The notes beneath the pieces are model-generated. The model saw only the letters and a program-made list of their open reading frames with translations. It had not been told where the DNA came from and ran no database searches. A stretch of DNA of 64,000 nucleotides, from the NCBI GenBank assembly GCA_009667805.1, contig CM019066.1:325992690-326056689 (forward strand), read 5' to 3'. Shown one piece after another: positions 21,279 to 32,975 of this stretch (its first letter is position 1; each line of letters begins with the position of its first letter). The position numbers and the translations under genes are program-made. The stretch comes from Leptobrachium leishanense. Lineage: Eukaryota > Chordata > Amphibia > Anura > Megophryidae.

Positions 21279-21460
21279 CAGGGTTATTCAGAGAGAGGTG
21301 AAAAGCAGGAGAATAACTAGAGAAGTGAAAATTCTAAGTCAAAATAGCCAAACCAGAAAAAATCTCCCATTTATCTCACTTTCCAAATTGGCTATTTTGA
21401 CCTAGAATTTTCCATTCTCCAGTCATTCTCCTGCTTTTCACCTCTCTCTGAATAACCCTG
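21279..21460. mobile_element. Family J copy 2
   Basis: A 182-base near-perfect palindrome with ends CAGGGTTATTCAGAGAGA and internal AATTCTCCCATTTATCTC-type sequence. Flanks TAT and CCA do not match. Confidence 0.75.
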
Positions 21461-21737
21461 CCAGTTTTTTCTGTTTCTATTCTCTTTGAGATAAACAGAC
21501 CCCAAAGATATCCAGATGTGAACATTTTACACCTATAAGGGTTAAAGGTTTACTCACTCAGACACTACATCACTGAGTACTTTTCGCCATTATATATTGT
21601 GTTATACATACATTGGACTATCTCTATGCAGTATTTGCTATATATTTTGGCTGTCTCTTATTCATATCACTTTGTATGTGTTATATGCCACCTTGTTTTA
21701 AGGAATTTTCCACAAAGTGAGATCAACAGCATACATT

Positions 21738-22613
21738 CAGGGTTATTCAGAGAGAGCCGATCTGGCCCCGAAATGTAGCCGGACACTGAAATTCAGTGTA
21801 TGGTACCATTTTGGAGCCATTCGGCTATTCAGAGAGCAGACAATTCGCCAAATACTGGCGAATTCCCTGCACGTACGGTGTCTGCAGTGAAATTCCCCAT
21901 AGAGAAGCAATGGTTTGTCTATTCAGAGAACACCGAACAGCCGAGGAATGTCAGTGAAATGTCCTGCTGTTCGGTGGTTTCATTCGTCAGGTTTATTCAG
22001 GAGAATCCCATAGGTTTCAATGTTAAAAATATTCCAGTTTTAATTTGATATTTAATAAACTGTTTATTATTTTATTCTGCAGTAAAAAGTCTCTTTATTT
22101 TTAGATTTTTTAGGATCTTTTAGGCATTCTTTTGGATTTTTTAGTCAAATTTTCTTTCCTTTTTTTTATCGTCTTTTTCATTTTTCTGTAACAGACGTTT
22201 TTATTATTATTCATTGGATCTTATATGTAAATTCCAGACATTTTCGTTCAGCAGTTTTTCTGCAAACAGCGTTTCGAATTTTAAAACTTTTAAGCAAACT
22301 ATTTTTTTTCTTTACCCCGTTCGTCTGCGTGTCGGTTTTTTCCGGCGGCTGCTCGGATTTTTCCGGCGTGTTCCGCTTGTTTTTTTTGGCGGTTTCTGTG
22401 GGTTTTCGGTGAGTGTTCGGTGAATATTCAGCTAGTGTTCGGCGAGTGTTCTGCAGGTTTACGGCGCGTATTCCATGCACTACGGGGGCCCTGCGATGTT
22501 TGCTGAATACACCGCAGGGTCGGTGAACTAGGAATCGTGACTTGCCCCTAAGTGTATGGATCGAAAAGTCACCGAACATGCGGTGACTTTTCGGATCTCT
22601 CTGAATAACCCTG
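21738..22613 (+). mobile_element. Family C copy 3, full length
   Basis: 876 bases from CAGGGTTATTCAGAGAG to TCTCTGAATAACCCTG. It is non-coding, with an AT-rich centre (22020-22200) between two GC-richer flanks containing GAATTCCCTGCACG and GTTTGCTGAATACACCGCAG blocks. The 250-residue minus-strand frame across it is not conserved in the other copies. Confidence 0.8.
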
Positions 22614-22865
22614 ACTGTCTGATTGTGGATAGACAAGTAACGCACCGTACAGGTACCGGTTTGCGTTTTAGAGTGTGGTTTTTCCCTCCAAATTGTACCC
22701 TCTAGACGGAGTATTTTGGGGATTGACTTCGTCAACACATTCACCAAATAGCAGCATCCACATAGGCACCTATAACGCCTTATCCAGCGCTCCAGATATA
22801 CTGTAGGTGACTGTGCACCTTTTCTCTGTCTTCTGCAAGTTATCCTGCAGTGTGCCTTCATAGAA
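22614..22865. other. Nothing recognised
   Basis: Short interval between family C and repeat M. Confidence 0.4.
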
Positions 22866-23100
22866 AAAAATACAGTAGCACCTTGAATCAGCACTGTACA
22901 GGGATTTTCAGCACGTATAACCCCTTGAATCTTATCTCTATACAGTAGTGAATGATTGACCAAAGAGCTCTCCCTGGCTGTTCGAATACAGGAGTAAAGT
23001 TTGTTGAATTTTTGTTACAGTGAGGGTGGGGTTTGCTTTTCGTAGCTTCTTATCAGTAACACAGGGTGACAGACGTGAGAGCACAGAGACAATTTTGTTT
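22866..23100 (+). repeat. Repeat M copy 2 (empty site)
   Basis: It aligns by eye with 10245-10860 on both sides of the element inserted there, and shows uninterrupted sequence GTAAAGTTTGTTGAATTT at the matching place. Confidence 0.65.
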
Positions 23101-24078
23101 CTCTCCAGGGGTCACACTACTACATTGATGAAGTATGTGAATAAGGTTTTATAATCTAATTTTCATTTTTCATTGTATTTCAAAAAAAAAAATTGAGTAT
23201 ACCCAGTTTTAGTAATGAAAGGGTTCAATCGTTTATTGTTTTGCAGCTTGGGAGCTTAGATTGGTTTCTTGAAAAAAAAGAATAAATAAATGCAAAATCA
23301 TAAACGAATTTGGTATAAAAAACAAAACACAACACCTACCCACCTCCTGCTGTCATACAGAGAGTTTTACGGCTAGCGTTGTCTCATTTCCCAGAAACTT
23401 AAAAGAGGGACACACATCATACATATTATCTGTCAAACCATTAGCTATCAAAAGAAATATTGAATCACAATAGTTGGTTCACATGAAAGGCAAGCAGAGA
23501 AGAAGAGAAGAAGTGCAACACTACATAATTTATAAATACTATAATGATTGCATTGGGATACTGGTACTTACATATGGCCCTTAAGTAAACTATTAGCAAA
23601 TGAATCAATAAATGGAAATCGAGAGCTCCAGCTGACTAAAAAAAATGATAGAAGAAAATATATCCTGTTATGTACTAGAACCAACTTACATCCCCTCAAA
23701 ACGAGAAGAGTGCTTTACAATTAGCTTGGATCATCATACTGCAGGATGAGTGTATGTTGGGTGGAAGGACCAACAACACATGATGAGCCACATTAACCTT
23801 GTTTCTTAAACCCGCCGCTGCATTCCCTCTCTTACTGTCACAGCCCTCATCTAATTCACTTTATTAGGTAAAAGGTAGTATTTCTATATTGTATCTACAT
23901 CTTGGGACATGCAGTATCGAAACATCTCGAGGTATAAGCCAGGGATCTAGTCCTAAAACAAAATAAGTGCCTGGTGATGACTGAGTGTGCAAGTCAATTA
24001 TTGGGGATTTAGGAGAGTTCTGTGCCATGGTGTGAATATTATTTAGCATGACATGGTCCCTGCTACTAATTTGGATTC
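23101..24078. other. Nothing recognised
   Basis: AT-rich with an A-run at 23180 and one at 23270. No frame above 61 residues and no clear repeats. Confidence 0.4.
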
Positions 24079-24827
24079 TGTGGGTTACATTACATACTGA
24101 ACGCTACGGTTAGCATTTGGCTATGTAAGGGATACCACTAAGGTAAGTGACTTTAACACATTCCCCTGATTACCTTCCTAACGCTAATTAGGTGAAAAAT
24201 TAGTTAGCGCATCAGTGATTGCACTAACTTGTGCGAGCTTACTGTACTTTACTAATCCTATACTTAACATGGGGAGCGCAATCAGTAATTAGCATTAGGA
24301 TAAGTAAGGTATTGCAAAGTCCTAGCGCTAATTACCACACCGATGCAGTAAATGGATTTTGTAATCTAAATGCTGGTGCTAACTAATTCCGTTTTGGCAG
24401 AATCATTTAGCACCAGCTAAACGCACGCAATAAATCAGATACTCACTTCTCAACTCGTGGCGAGAACGGTGGCCCGATCCGCTTCTTGTCACCGACAGGA
24501 GGAGAGTGAGACTTGGGAAAAAAGCCCCCACTCTCCCGCCGCGATCACTTTGTGATCTTGCAAGAACGACGTCACGCAGGGCTCATGGCCCGGCAGCGCA
24601 ACACTCCATGGAGTCCTATGGACTCCAGCGGGTGACACTCGCGGCAGCATGGAAATGCTATTATGACTATCATCTTGGGTAGCGCTTGGTTCTGGGGCAA
24701 GGTGCCAAGGTATTGCCTGCCCTGGAATATTACACTAAAATGGGGATGCTACAGGGAAACAGATGCTGCAGGCGCAGGTTTTCCTCGTTAGCGTCACCGT
24801 TTTAGCGTTAGGAATATAATCGAGCCC
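24079..24827. mobile_element. Family A relative, about 750 bp
   Basis: The left end GGGTTACATTACATACTG and right end GGAATATAATCGAGCCC (GGGCTCGATTATATTCC inverted) are flanked by TGT on both sides. It shares the CTTAACATGGGGAGCGC block with other family A relatives and has a hairpin at 24379-24420. Confidence 0.6.
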
Positions 24828-25204
24828 TGTGTCAGTTACATTGGAGTGAATAGGTGCAACTTCATGTTGCTATAAAAGATGGATTACAATCCTCACCAGA
24901 TGTATTCATTGCCATCATTTACTATTCCTTTAAACAGGGTCATCTCTTATTGTAAGTCAAATGCAAGAAGTCTCTTGGTGTCATTAAATGTATGACAAAA
25001 TAGAGATGATACATATGTATTTCAAAGATGAGCATGGCACGGCACCACAGAACCCAAACAAACAATATAGTGAAGTTACCGCTCAGGTGATGGGGCTTCA
25101 AAGGAGTCCCAGTAGGCCAATTCCAGCTGTGGAGCCTTTTCCAATGTTGCCATTTAACACAACGTTTGGGCCATTCGGCAGAATGACTTGAGCGATGTGA
25201 TCTT

Positions 25205-25625
25205 TATTTTAACGGCATATTTCATTCAAGATGCAAATTGAGCTTGCATCTCGGATGTTGCGCTTGGTCACTGTACATTGGTGTCTCTTATACTTTGTTG
25301 GGAGATGTTAATGTGGCCCCAGCAGATGGAGAACAAGCTATTCCAACGAGCACGCTCTCCATCTGCGTCTGAAGTTATTCTTAAAACAATAACGTCTTTC
25401 AGACACTGGTGTAATGTGGTTGCGCTTCAGCAAAATAACACAACACATTGATTTAACCCCCCCATAAAATCCCATACTCACCTTAGATCCCTCGGTGCAG
25501 AAAGCGTCATGATCCGCCACTTCCTCGCTCCATGCGAGAGGTGCACTGGGAACAAATAGTTTCCAGTGTACCTCGGAGGATCGCTCCGCTGCCCAGCCAG
25601 ATCTCATTCATTCAAGCTCGTGTAC
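25205..25625. repeat. Repeat H copy 1
   Basis: It shares ordered blocks with 57110-57430: GAGCTTGCATCTC or CAGCTTGCGTCTC, GCAGATGGAGAACAAGC, CTCACCT(T)AGATCC and CAAATAGTTTCCAGTG. The ends are not resolved and it is non-coding. Confidence 0.6.
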
Positions 25626-26143
25626 TGTCTCCATGGAGTCCTATGGACTCCTAGAGCAGGGAACACCCGCGGCGCTTAGGCACTCAGTTTTGCCATTTAA
25701 CGTCAACATTGGAATGGGACCCAGTATATTCCAAATAGATAAAAGGAATTCCGGTACTCCTTTCGTGACTAGCAAACAGTGGCTTTATTAGTTGAACTTA
25801 GGTGGCAACATTCCAGCCAAGAATGGTCTTTGTTGAGCCCTCTTTGGGTTGAAATGGAACCGCCTAAGGTCAACCGATAAAGTTGCAATTTGTTACCGCC
25901 CGAGGTGTGCCTGAATTTCTTATTTCTTTTTGACATATGTTTTACGAGGTCCACTTTTACTTACAGCATTCAGGGCGGGTTTATACAGCCAGTAAAATCT
26001 TGTAAACTTATTTGTCTACTAAATAATCTTAGGTATATAAAAAAATCCGATACGATTCAAATCCGTATGTGTTTATGACGCTATATAATGCAGTAAACAT
26101 AGAATGTTGCGTAATCAGCATCCATCAGTCTCAGGAGTAGCTA
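25626..26143. other. Unassigned; possible decayed Penelope-type tail on the minus strand
   Basis: The stretch 25797-25850 faintly resembles a hammerhead-like core when read on the minus strand, but too many core bases differ to call it. Confidence 0.25.
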
Positions 26144-26310
26144 AGCAACACTAGCGACGAGCCCCAACTCTTACACAAAAAAGCCATGCTTGTCACAGGT
26201 GCTCAAAATCCATCAGAGCCTACAAAATGAGACTTTTAGTTTACTTTGAGCATCTGTGACATTTTTCTTTTGTCTTGTGTAAAAGCTGGCTGACCGTTAG
26301 TGTTGTGCAA
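26144..26310. mobile_element. Palindromic miniature transposon
   Basis: The inverted ends GCAACACTAGCGACGAGCC and GCACAACACTAACGGTCAGC enclose inner inverted blocks (CTTACACAAAA; GTCACAGGTGCTCAAA with its partner). About 167 bases; flanking duplication unclear. Confidence 0.6.
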
Positions 26311-27633
26311 CTCCTTCTTGGACTGATGAGAGTTGAGCACGCATGTATTATTGTTACTACTAGCAGTCAGCCCAGTCATATTGTTCGCTCATCATGGCCA
26401 CAATGTCTAGTTGTCCCCTAACTGGGAGTTCCTGGGTAGTGTAAAAATTCTACCATGGTGTTTCTGCGATGCTAGAGACGAGATGCTTGCAGTGAACATT
26501 GGGGTGGCGGCTCATTAGCTGTGAACGGGTTCACAGTAAATGATATTTCTGATATTAATACTAATTTATTTTATAGTAACGCTCTTAGTTGCAAATTTTG
26601 TAGACATAGAAATAAGTCACTGGCACTCTTTAGTGCACTTTATATGAGAGTTGCTCTCTTTACTTGGCACGTCTTATATATTATTTTTAGATATGGTTAT
26701 TCTCAACTTGCACTTTTGTTGTTTTGGGGGTTTTTTCCCTCACAATTATTTTTTCTCAGTCAAAAGATTTACTTTATTGTGGTGAATGAGCTTATACTTA
26801 TTATAGCCAATGCAAGTAAATAATAAAAATCTCTTTTTGTAGACCCTGTTGGATTTTGAGCATCTGTGTCAAAAATGTTGTTTTCCTTGTACTTTATAAC
26901 GCATAGTGAGGGACAGTCGTAGGACAAGCTGAGCGCTAGTGCAACACTACTGCAAAAATATTATAATTCCTTTTTTTTGCACATGTAAAGCACGCAGTGT
27001 TGATAGCAAATCAATACAGAATTTAATATAACAGAACGATCAATTCTAATCCATTTGTCTTCCTCTCAGGTCTTCAAAACGGAATAAAATGGGATGAAAG
27101 GGTTAAACAAGATGAACTTTCTTCCTATTTCGATAAACATTTATTTCATACAAACAGAAAAATAAAGAACAACTTAATTCGTTAAACATATTCCCTTCTC
27201 TCTTTGCTCTGTCTCTAGCAGCCTTTGGGTTGTTTTCATCATAGATTATGTTCTGTCATTCTTTGCACACACTGATTTAGATGTTTTCACATCTCTATTG
27301 CATCCTAAGCCAGAGTTATTCATGAGCTGCCTGAGAAGCGATGAATAGCGATACTATTACATTTACATAACTGCCACTATTATATATTTTGACGATTTCC
27401 TATTATATATGATTAAGCCAATGCAATGCGTGTTTTTAAGGTTATCCCTGCTTTTTAAAAACGATATTACAACACACCGTTATTATTTAATCTTGAAAAT
27501 GTTAAATAATGTGCAGTTTTGGAACGGTGAGTTATGCAAATTTAGATTTTTTTTTCAATTAAAACATGGTATTGCTATAGAAAGAATTTGTGACAAATTT
27601 AAGGAATCTAACTTCTACATAACATTTTGATAC
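26311..27633. other. AT-rich, nothing firm
   Basis: A fragment near 26855 (GAGCATCTGTGTCAAAAATG) echoes the inner arm of the palindrome at 26144. The frames at 26521 and 27409 show no recognisable domain. Confidence 0.35.
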
Positions 27634-28007
27634 GTAACCCCTTCGCTACCAAAGGATAATTTGGGTGTTTCGCGTTTCGGCCCACTTTGCCGCATTTCAG
27701 CATTCCCATTTTGCCAAAAATACAGTGAATTCACTATTTAGCGAATGGCTACAGTATTTACTTGAAATTGGAGTCGCCAAAGCAGTTATCAGACGTCTGT
27801 GAAAACCGCCCTGATAACCGGCGAATTGCTCTGAATTAGCACTGGCAAATTCCGCCGAACTGCAAAAAGAAAACTCCTATTCCCCTATTAGGAGTATAAA
27901 TCAATAAAATGTGTCTAAATGATAAAAAAAGTCCTTTAAAAATAATAAAAAGGTCTGTTTCAAAATTAAAAAATATCTTTTAGAAAAATAAGAAAAATGT
28001 CATCTTA

Positions 28008-28322
28008 GGCTGGGGTCAGACGAGCGCACTGACTGTGCATTGTAACGGATGTACTTTTTAACTGATGAGATTGTGGTTACATTGTATCAGTTAATTTTGA
28101 CTGATGTTAAGAAAAAGAAAAAAAAACTCTATGCAAGGTTTCTCTACATCCGTTTAGCTTTTTCACGTTGATGCCATTTTGGCGTCCGTTGCAACATGCG
28201 TTGCGCGCGCGTGAAAAAGTGCGCACGTATGTTGTTCTCTATTGACTCCTTTGAAAAGCTACAACGGACAGCAAACAGTGTGGTCAGACAGACGCAAAAA
28301 GTGGGATTGTCTGACGCGGCCC
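28008..28322. mobile_element. Family B copy 2 (TTA duplication)
   Basis: 315 bases, ends GGCTGGGGTCAGACGAGCGC and (inverted) GGGCCGCGTCAGACAATCCC, flanked by TTA (28005-28007 and 28323-28325). Confidence 0.8.
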
Positions 28323-28426
28323 TTAGAAATGCAAAAAATACAAAAAAGTGTTTTAAAAAATAAGTGTTTTTGCTGAAAATGTAAAGACTAAACGGTCTTT
28401 ACAAACAAAAATTTTAAAAAGATATG

Positions 28427-29160
28427 GGGCTCTTTTACATTCTGTGCGCAAATCTTAACGCGTGCGCAAAAAACGCATTAACGCGAGGGGCAAACCCTTT
28501 GCGCTGAACGTCGTATTACAACGTCCGCGCAAAAAATGCACATTAACGTCTAATGCGGGTGGACCTGCGCGAACCCTTTGTGCGAGTACCGTACTGCGCG
28601 CGTCCTATACTTAACATTGTGAGCGCAAATGCGTTTGTGCGCTGGTACGTGGATGGTATTACAATCTATGCGCAAATTTTAACGGACAACGTTTGCGCGC
28701 ATAATTTTAACGTCTTGGAAAAGCAGGTGGTAACTGCAAATCTGAATGTCCTGGGCAAAACCAAATGCACCAGCCTGAAAAAAAATACGCAGCGACGTAT
28801 AGTTACACATTCTACACATACCCAAACAATAAAATATAGAAGTTGTGCGTCTTTTTATTATTGCTGCAGCATATATATGCAGATCGATTTTGACAGACGC
28901 AAAAACTTAATGGGAGCCAATTGTGGTTCTTAATTCTGATTGGCTGAATCGCGTAAAAAAAACAATCCGCACACCGATTTCTGTGCGCAACGTTATTGCG
29001 CGTGCATTTTTGCGCGTCTTTTTTACCATGTGGTTTGACGGATGAAAAATTGCACTCGGATTGTAATACGAGCGTTAATTTACGTGCTTTAACGTTTAAC
29101 GCTTCACGCACAAATTAACGCATGCGCTAGCATTTTTGCGCAAAGAATGTAATGGAGCCC
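28427..29160 (-). mobile_element. Family A copy 2
   Basis: 734 bases, ends GGGCTCTTTTACATTC and (inverted) GGGCTCCATTACATTC. Flanks ATG and GTG differ at one base. Internal blocks of copy 1 appear reversed (TGGTTCTTAATTCTGATTG at 28922). Confidence 0.8.
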
Positions 29161-29365
29161 GTGATGTTTTTACATTGAATCCTATGGGATTTACCTGTTT
29201 AAACCTGTCAAACTGAAACTCCGAAAATCAGGGCATTTTGCCGGAATTTTTGGAGTTCTGTGAATGGAAGACAAGATAGTCTTCTATGGGGCAATTTCAA
29301 TGCCGCTGAATTGCACCATATTTTGGTGTCAAATTGCCAGTATTTGGCGAATTGACGGTATAGTG

Positions 29366-29550
29366 CAGTGGTTCCCAACTGCGGTCCTCAATTACCCCTA
29401 ACAGGTCAAGTTTGCCAGATATGTGAAGCGCAGCACAGTTGATATGATTTGCTGCTCAGTGATTGCAGGATTCAGTCTGTATTTCCCCCAAGGTAATCCT
29501 TAAAATCGGGCCTGTTAGGGGGACTTGAGGACCAGGGTTGGGAAACACTG
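29366..29550. mobile_element. Miniature hAT element (8-bp duplication)
   Basis: 185 bases with ends CAGTGGTTCCCAACTG and (inverted) CAGTGTTTCCCAACCC, a well-known hAT terminal type. Flanks GTATAGTG and GTTTTGTG match at 6 of 8 bases. Confidence 0.8.
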
Positions 29551-30076
29551 GTTTTGTGAATAGACAAGTTGGCCGCAATTGCGCTGAATGATAAAATTCA
29601 CCATCCGTTGCAATTCAGGGCCAATTCGAAGGTTAGTGAATAACCTCTGTCAGGAACCAGTGGTTTGTTAGAAAATCATTTTTAAATAAATTTACAGCGA
29701 GAAATATTTGGGAATATTCCCATTGTATTACGTACTTTAACAATAATAAAAATAATGTCACCATCTACTGTCAAAATGACGTTACTATAGCTCAGACCTT
29801 GTGCAGGATCAGCTGGGGAAAAGTCAATTAGTTATTCCCCATCTGGTGTAAAAAGTGCTAACTCGGGGATCCTGTTCAGGGTGCGAACATTTTGGGGGCA
29901 CCTTCTGGAGCCAAAATGCAAATGAAATTCATTTGCATGAAACATATTTCATTTGCTATGATACAGTAAAGCCCCAGATCGTGTTAACACGATCTCTGGT
30001 TGCAGTGGCCTCTACTGCATGTTTACAAAGTCATGGTAATGAAGGGGTTAATCACAGAAGGTGCCTTCAACTTTAA

Positions 30077-30729
30077 GGCTTCATTCACACACAAAAAATT
30101 ATTAAATTGAATATTCCGTATACATGCGTATATGCGCGCACATACGCGTGTATACGCAATATTCAATTTAATCCCTGGCCCCCTGGTCGAGTGTGGCTCG
30201 GGGTTAATTTCAGTGCTGAAAGCCGTAACCCCGAGCCACACTCGGGCTGCATACATTAACTGTCCCTGCGCTACCTCGCTGTCCCCCACTGTCTCATCCG
30301 ACGATCGTTTTACTTCCTGGTTCCCTTCTCCCGAGATGGGACCAGGAAGCAAATGCCGCGATCGCCGGAGGAGACAGTAGGGGACAGCGAGGGAGCGCAG
30401 GGACAGTTAATGTATGCAGCCCGAGTGTGGCTCGGGGTTAAAGTTAACCCCGAGCCACACTCAGGAACAGCATCAGGGTGGTTAAATTAAACTAAAAGGG
30501 GTTAAATTAAACTAAAAACGTTAGTAATGTATATGCGTGTAATCACTCGTGTGCACGCAAAAATACGCTGCCCGGACGCATCTCGGTTCCATTCGGTTTT
30601 TGCGCTTGTTTACGCAACGCAAATATACGGCTCCATAAGCGGCTATGTGTATGGAGCCATTTATTTGCATATGTTGCACATAGTACAATACGCACGTAGG
30701 CGTCTGTGCGTATCAGTGTGAATGAGGCC
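30077..30729. mobile_element. Harbinger-like element with a TTAA element inside
   Basis: The ends GGCTTCATTCACAC and (inverted) GGCCTCATTCACACTG have TAA on the left and TTA on the right. Its interior is rich in alternating purine-pyrimidine (GCGTATATGCGCGCACATAC at 30126), which could favour Z-DNA. The insertion at 30172 splits it. Confidence 0.7.
30172..30481. mobile_element. Small palindrome-rich TTAA element
   Basis: 310 bases between TTAA (30168-30171 and 30482-30485). A GAGTGTGGCTCGGGGTTAA arm occurs at the left and right, in both orientations (30189, 30217, 30424 and 30446), together with CTGTCCCTGCGCTACCTCGC and its inverted partner. Terminal bases match only partly. Confidence 0.65.
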
Positions 30730-30732
30730 TTA

Positions 30733-32305
30733 CATGTTTCCAGTTAGAATCTGTAGCTTATATGTCATTATTCCCCAACTTGATGACGGTCACTTCATTG
30801 ACTTAAGAAAAACGAAAAAAGGTTAAGTTGACCTTGTTAGGTATAAAACATCACTTATTGCAGTTGACGCACTAACCTCGGAGCTATCTCATCTGAGCTT
30901 CCAATGACGTTTGTACATCTGTTAATCAAGTCGTCTGTCGTGGTTATTTGCAAACGCACCTAATTACCTCTTGGATAAACTGTTGTGGCCAAGTAGAAGT
31001 TTTACATTGACTCAGAAAACTGAAATCTGACGACTCGCATTTTTTAAAAAAAAAATAATTAATGATGTCATTGTTCAAATCGATCGACATAGTGCTGTAT
31101 AAACATAATAGCCTACGAGGGGTTAAATAATAAGTCCAAATACGTTCAGTAAGAAGAGAAATTATTCTTCCACACTAGTAATATTACCAATAATTACAAT
31201 GCAGAGAAAACTGTAATAAATACCTCCGCGTGATAGCATTTTGATGCTGCTTAGTCCAGTGCGTATACAGTCCTTTGTACACATATTTGTACAAAGTGTT
31301 GCCTGTAATTTTAAAGATTCCAGCCTGAGGGAGGTTTTGGTTTTCCATTGAAGTCCCCTTGATTTACAGTACGCAATATGTTACAGCTTCCTTATTTGCT
31401 CTTTTGGGACAGTTACTGACAGTAAATCTCTATTAAAATATTCTTCCATATGGTTGCATGAAAATTTTATTGCACTGAGCCTTAGGCTGAAGGTCACAGA
31501 TGAGTAGCTGCAGTTAAGGATTGCAGTCTATGGACTCTGAGGTACATCTGCTATGGGAGATGAAGAAATATTTAAATTTTACTGTCAATATCGGTACTTT
31601 AAATCGAGCTTACATTTGCTTGCTGCAGAAAACCCACGCCGAGGCGCATAACGTTGTTATTCGTTAGATTTATCAGAGAGATTTCCGAGGCATAGTTTAG
31701 CATCAGTTATTTTGACCGTAAAATATGATTGAAGCACCGGGTCACTTGAGAGCTTCCCTAATGTATTTTTCATTTATGAAACATGAAAAATTTATATTAT
31801 CTTATACGACCGGACGGTAGCTAACTTTTATGATTCCTGACATGCTCTTCTTTGTTCTTCAAAGTGTTTTCTGGACAGCGCATCAGATACTTGTAAGTGA
31901 TACACGTTCCGAAGCTCGGTAACATTGCAATACTTGCAAATGAGAGCACTTTATATGGGTTTATGAATAATGAACTGTTCTGTACTTCAGGGGCTCAAAG
32001 ACCATTGTGATATCCTTCCTCTTCTGGCAGCAGCAACAGAAAGTAAATGTTTTAATCATACTAGTAACGGTTGCCTTAATCACAAGTCCTGGATATGATA
32101 TGAATAGATAACCTGTTTTGTTTTTATTCATTTTGTTTAATGTATAATATATTAAAAAAATCTCAATTATATACATAATCTCCTAAAGGCTCAGATAGAG
32201 ATAGAGCCGGAACGTGGGGCTATATGTATTTTAAATGGTACAATAAACATTTTTGTTTTAGTTTTATGAGGCCCAGAGTGTGTCTTCTATGATTCGTGTA
32301 TAATA
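30733..32305. other. AT-rich single-copy-like DNA
   Basis: No repeat or domain was recognised. The longest frames are about 70 residues and lack family features. Confidence 0.4.
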
Positions 32306-32975
32306 TATATGTTAAGGGTAAAGCCCGAAGTGCGGTTAATCCTAGGATTACCCAGATATTCCTGATATTACCCATAACGGCTGGGTAAAGCTGCAAAAAA
32401 ATGAAAATTTCAGACTTTACCCAGGTACAGTAATTTTAGGACTAACCAACTGCCCTTGAGTAACAGTCTAGAAGAACTGAAAAATTCACACTTTACCCGG
32501 ATAATGTGCAAGTCTGAAGCTTCACCCGGGTAATCTGAGGACTATCCACAGCTTCACCTGGGTAATCTGCAGAGCATCCAACCCCGCTTGGGTAACAGTG
32601 AATTTTGCTTTTATCTATGGATATAATCAACGAAAATGGCAAAAGACAAACATTAAAATGTATTGCGGATATAATGAATATACTGAGTAACAGGATATGT
32701 GCCTTATATGGATGTGAAAGAGTTACATGATCTTTATTATGTGTCATATGTGCTTATATATCATTTATAAAACATAATAACCATCAGGTTACTCTTTATA
32801 TAATATCTTTATATTCATAAATTAATTTTCAGACAATTAATGCACAGGGTAACATCATGGTTATTTAGTGAGGTTTGTGATTGTGGATGCAATTTCCTTA
32901 AAAATAACAAAAAACACAATTTTGTTACCAGTCAGATAACAGTTTGCAGCTTTATCCGGGTAATCCTCGGAATTC

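Larger units (their letters stand above)
27723..29649 (-). mobile_element. Family C copy 4, old and multiply interrupted
   Basis: The ends CAGTGAATTCACTA and (inverted) CAGAGGTTATTCACTA are diverged family C termini, and TGAATCCTATGGGATTTACC matches the family C interior in reverse. Removing the three insertions leaves about 690 bases. Confidence 0.6.
27638..30047. mobile_element. Family D copy 2, holding several insertions
   Basis: The left end CCCCTTCGCTACCA and right end CATGGTAATGAAGGGG (inverted CCCCTTCATTACC) lie at TTAA on the right (30048-30051) and a decayed GTAA on the left. Inside, AACCAGTGGTTTGTTAG and CACCATCTACTGTCAAAATG match family D copy 1. A family C element at 27723-29649 splits it. 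Confidence 0.7.

Noticed and set aside
22211..22963. A 250-residue minus-strand frame
   Set aside because: It crosses the end of a family C element into unrelated DNA and is not kept in the other family C copies.
25797..25850. A minus-strand hammerhead-like stretch
   Set aside because: Too many core mismatches to call a ribozyme.
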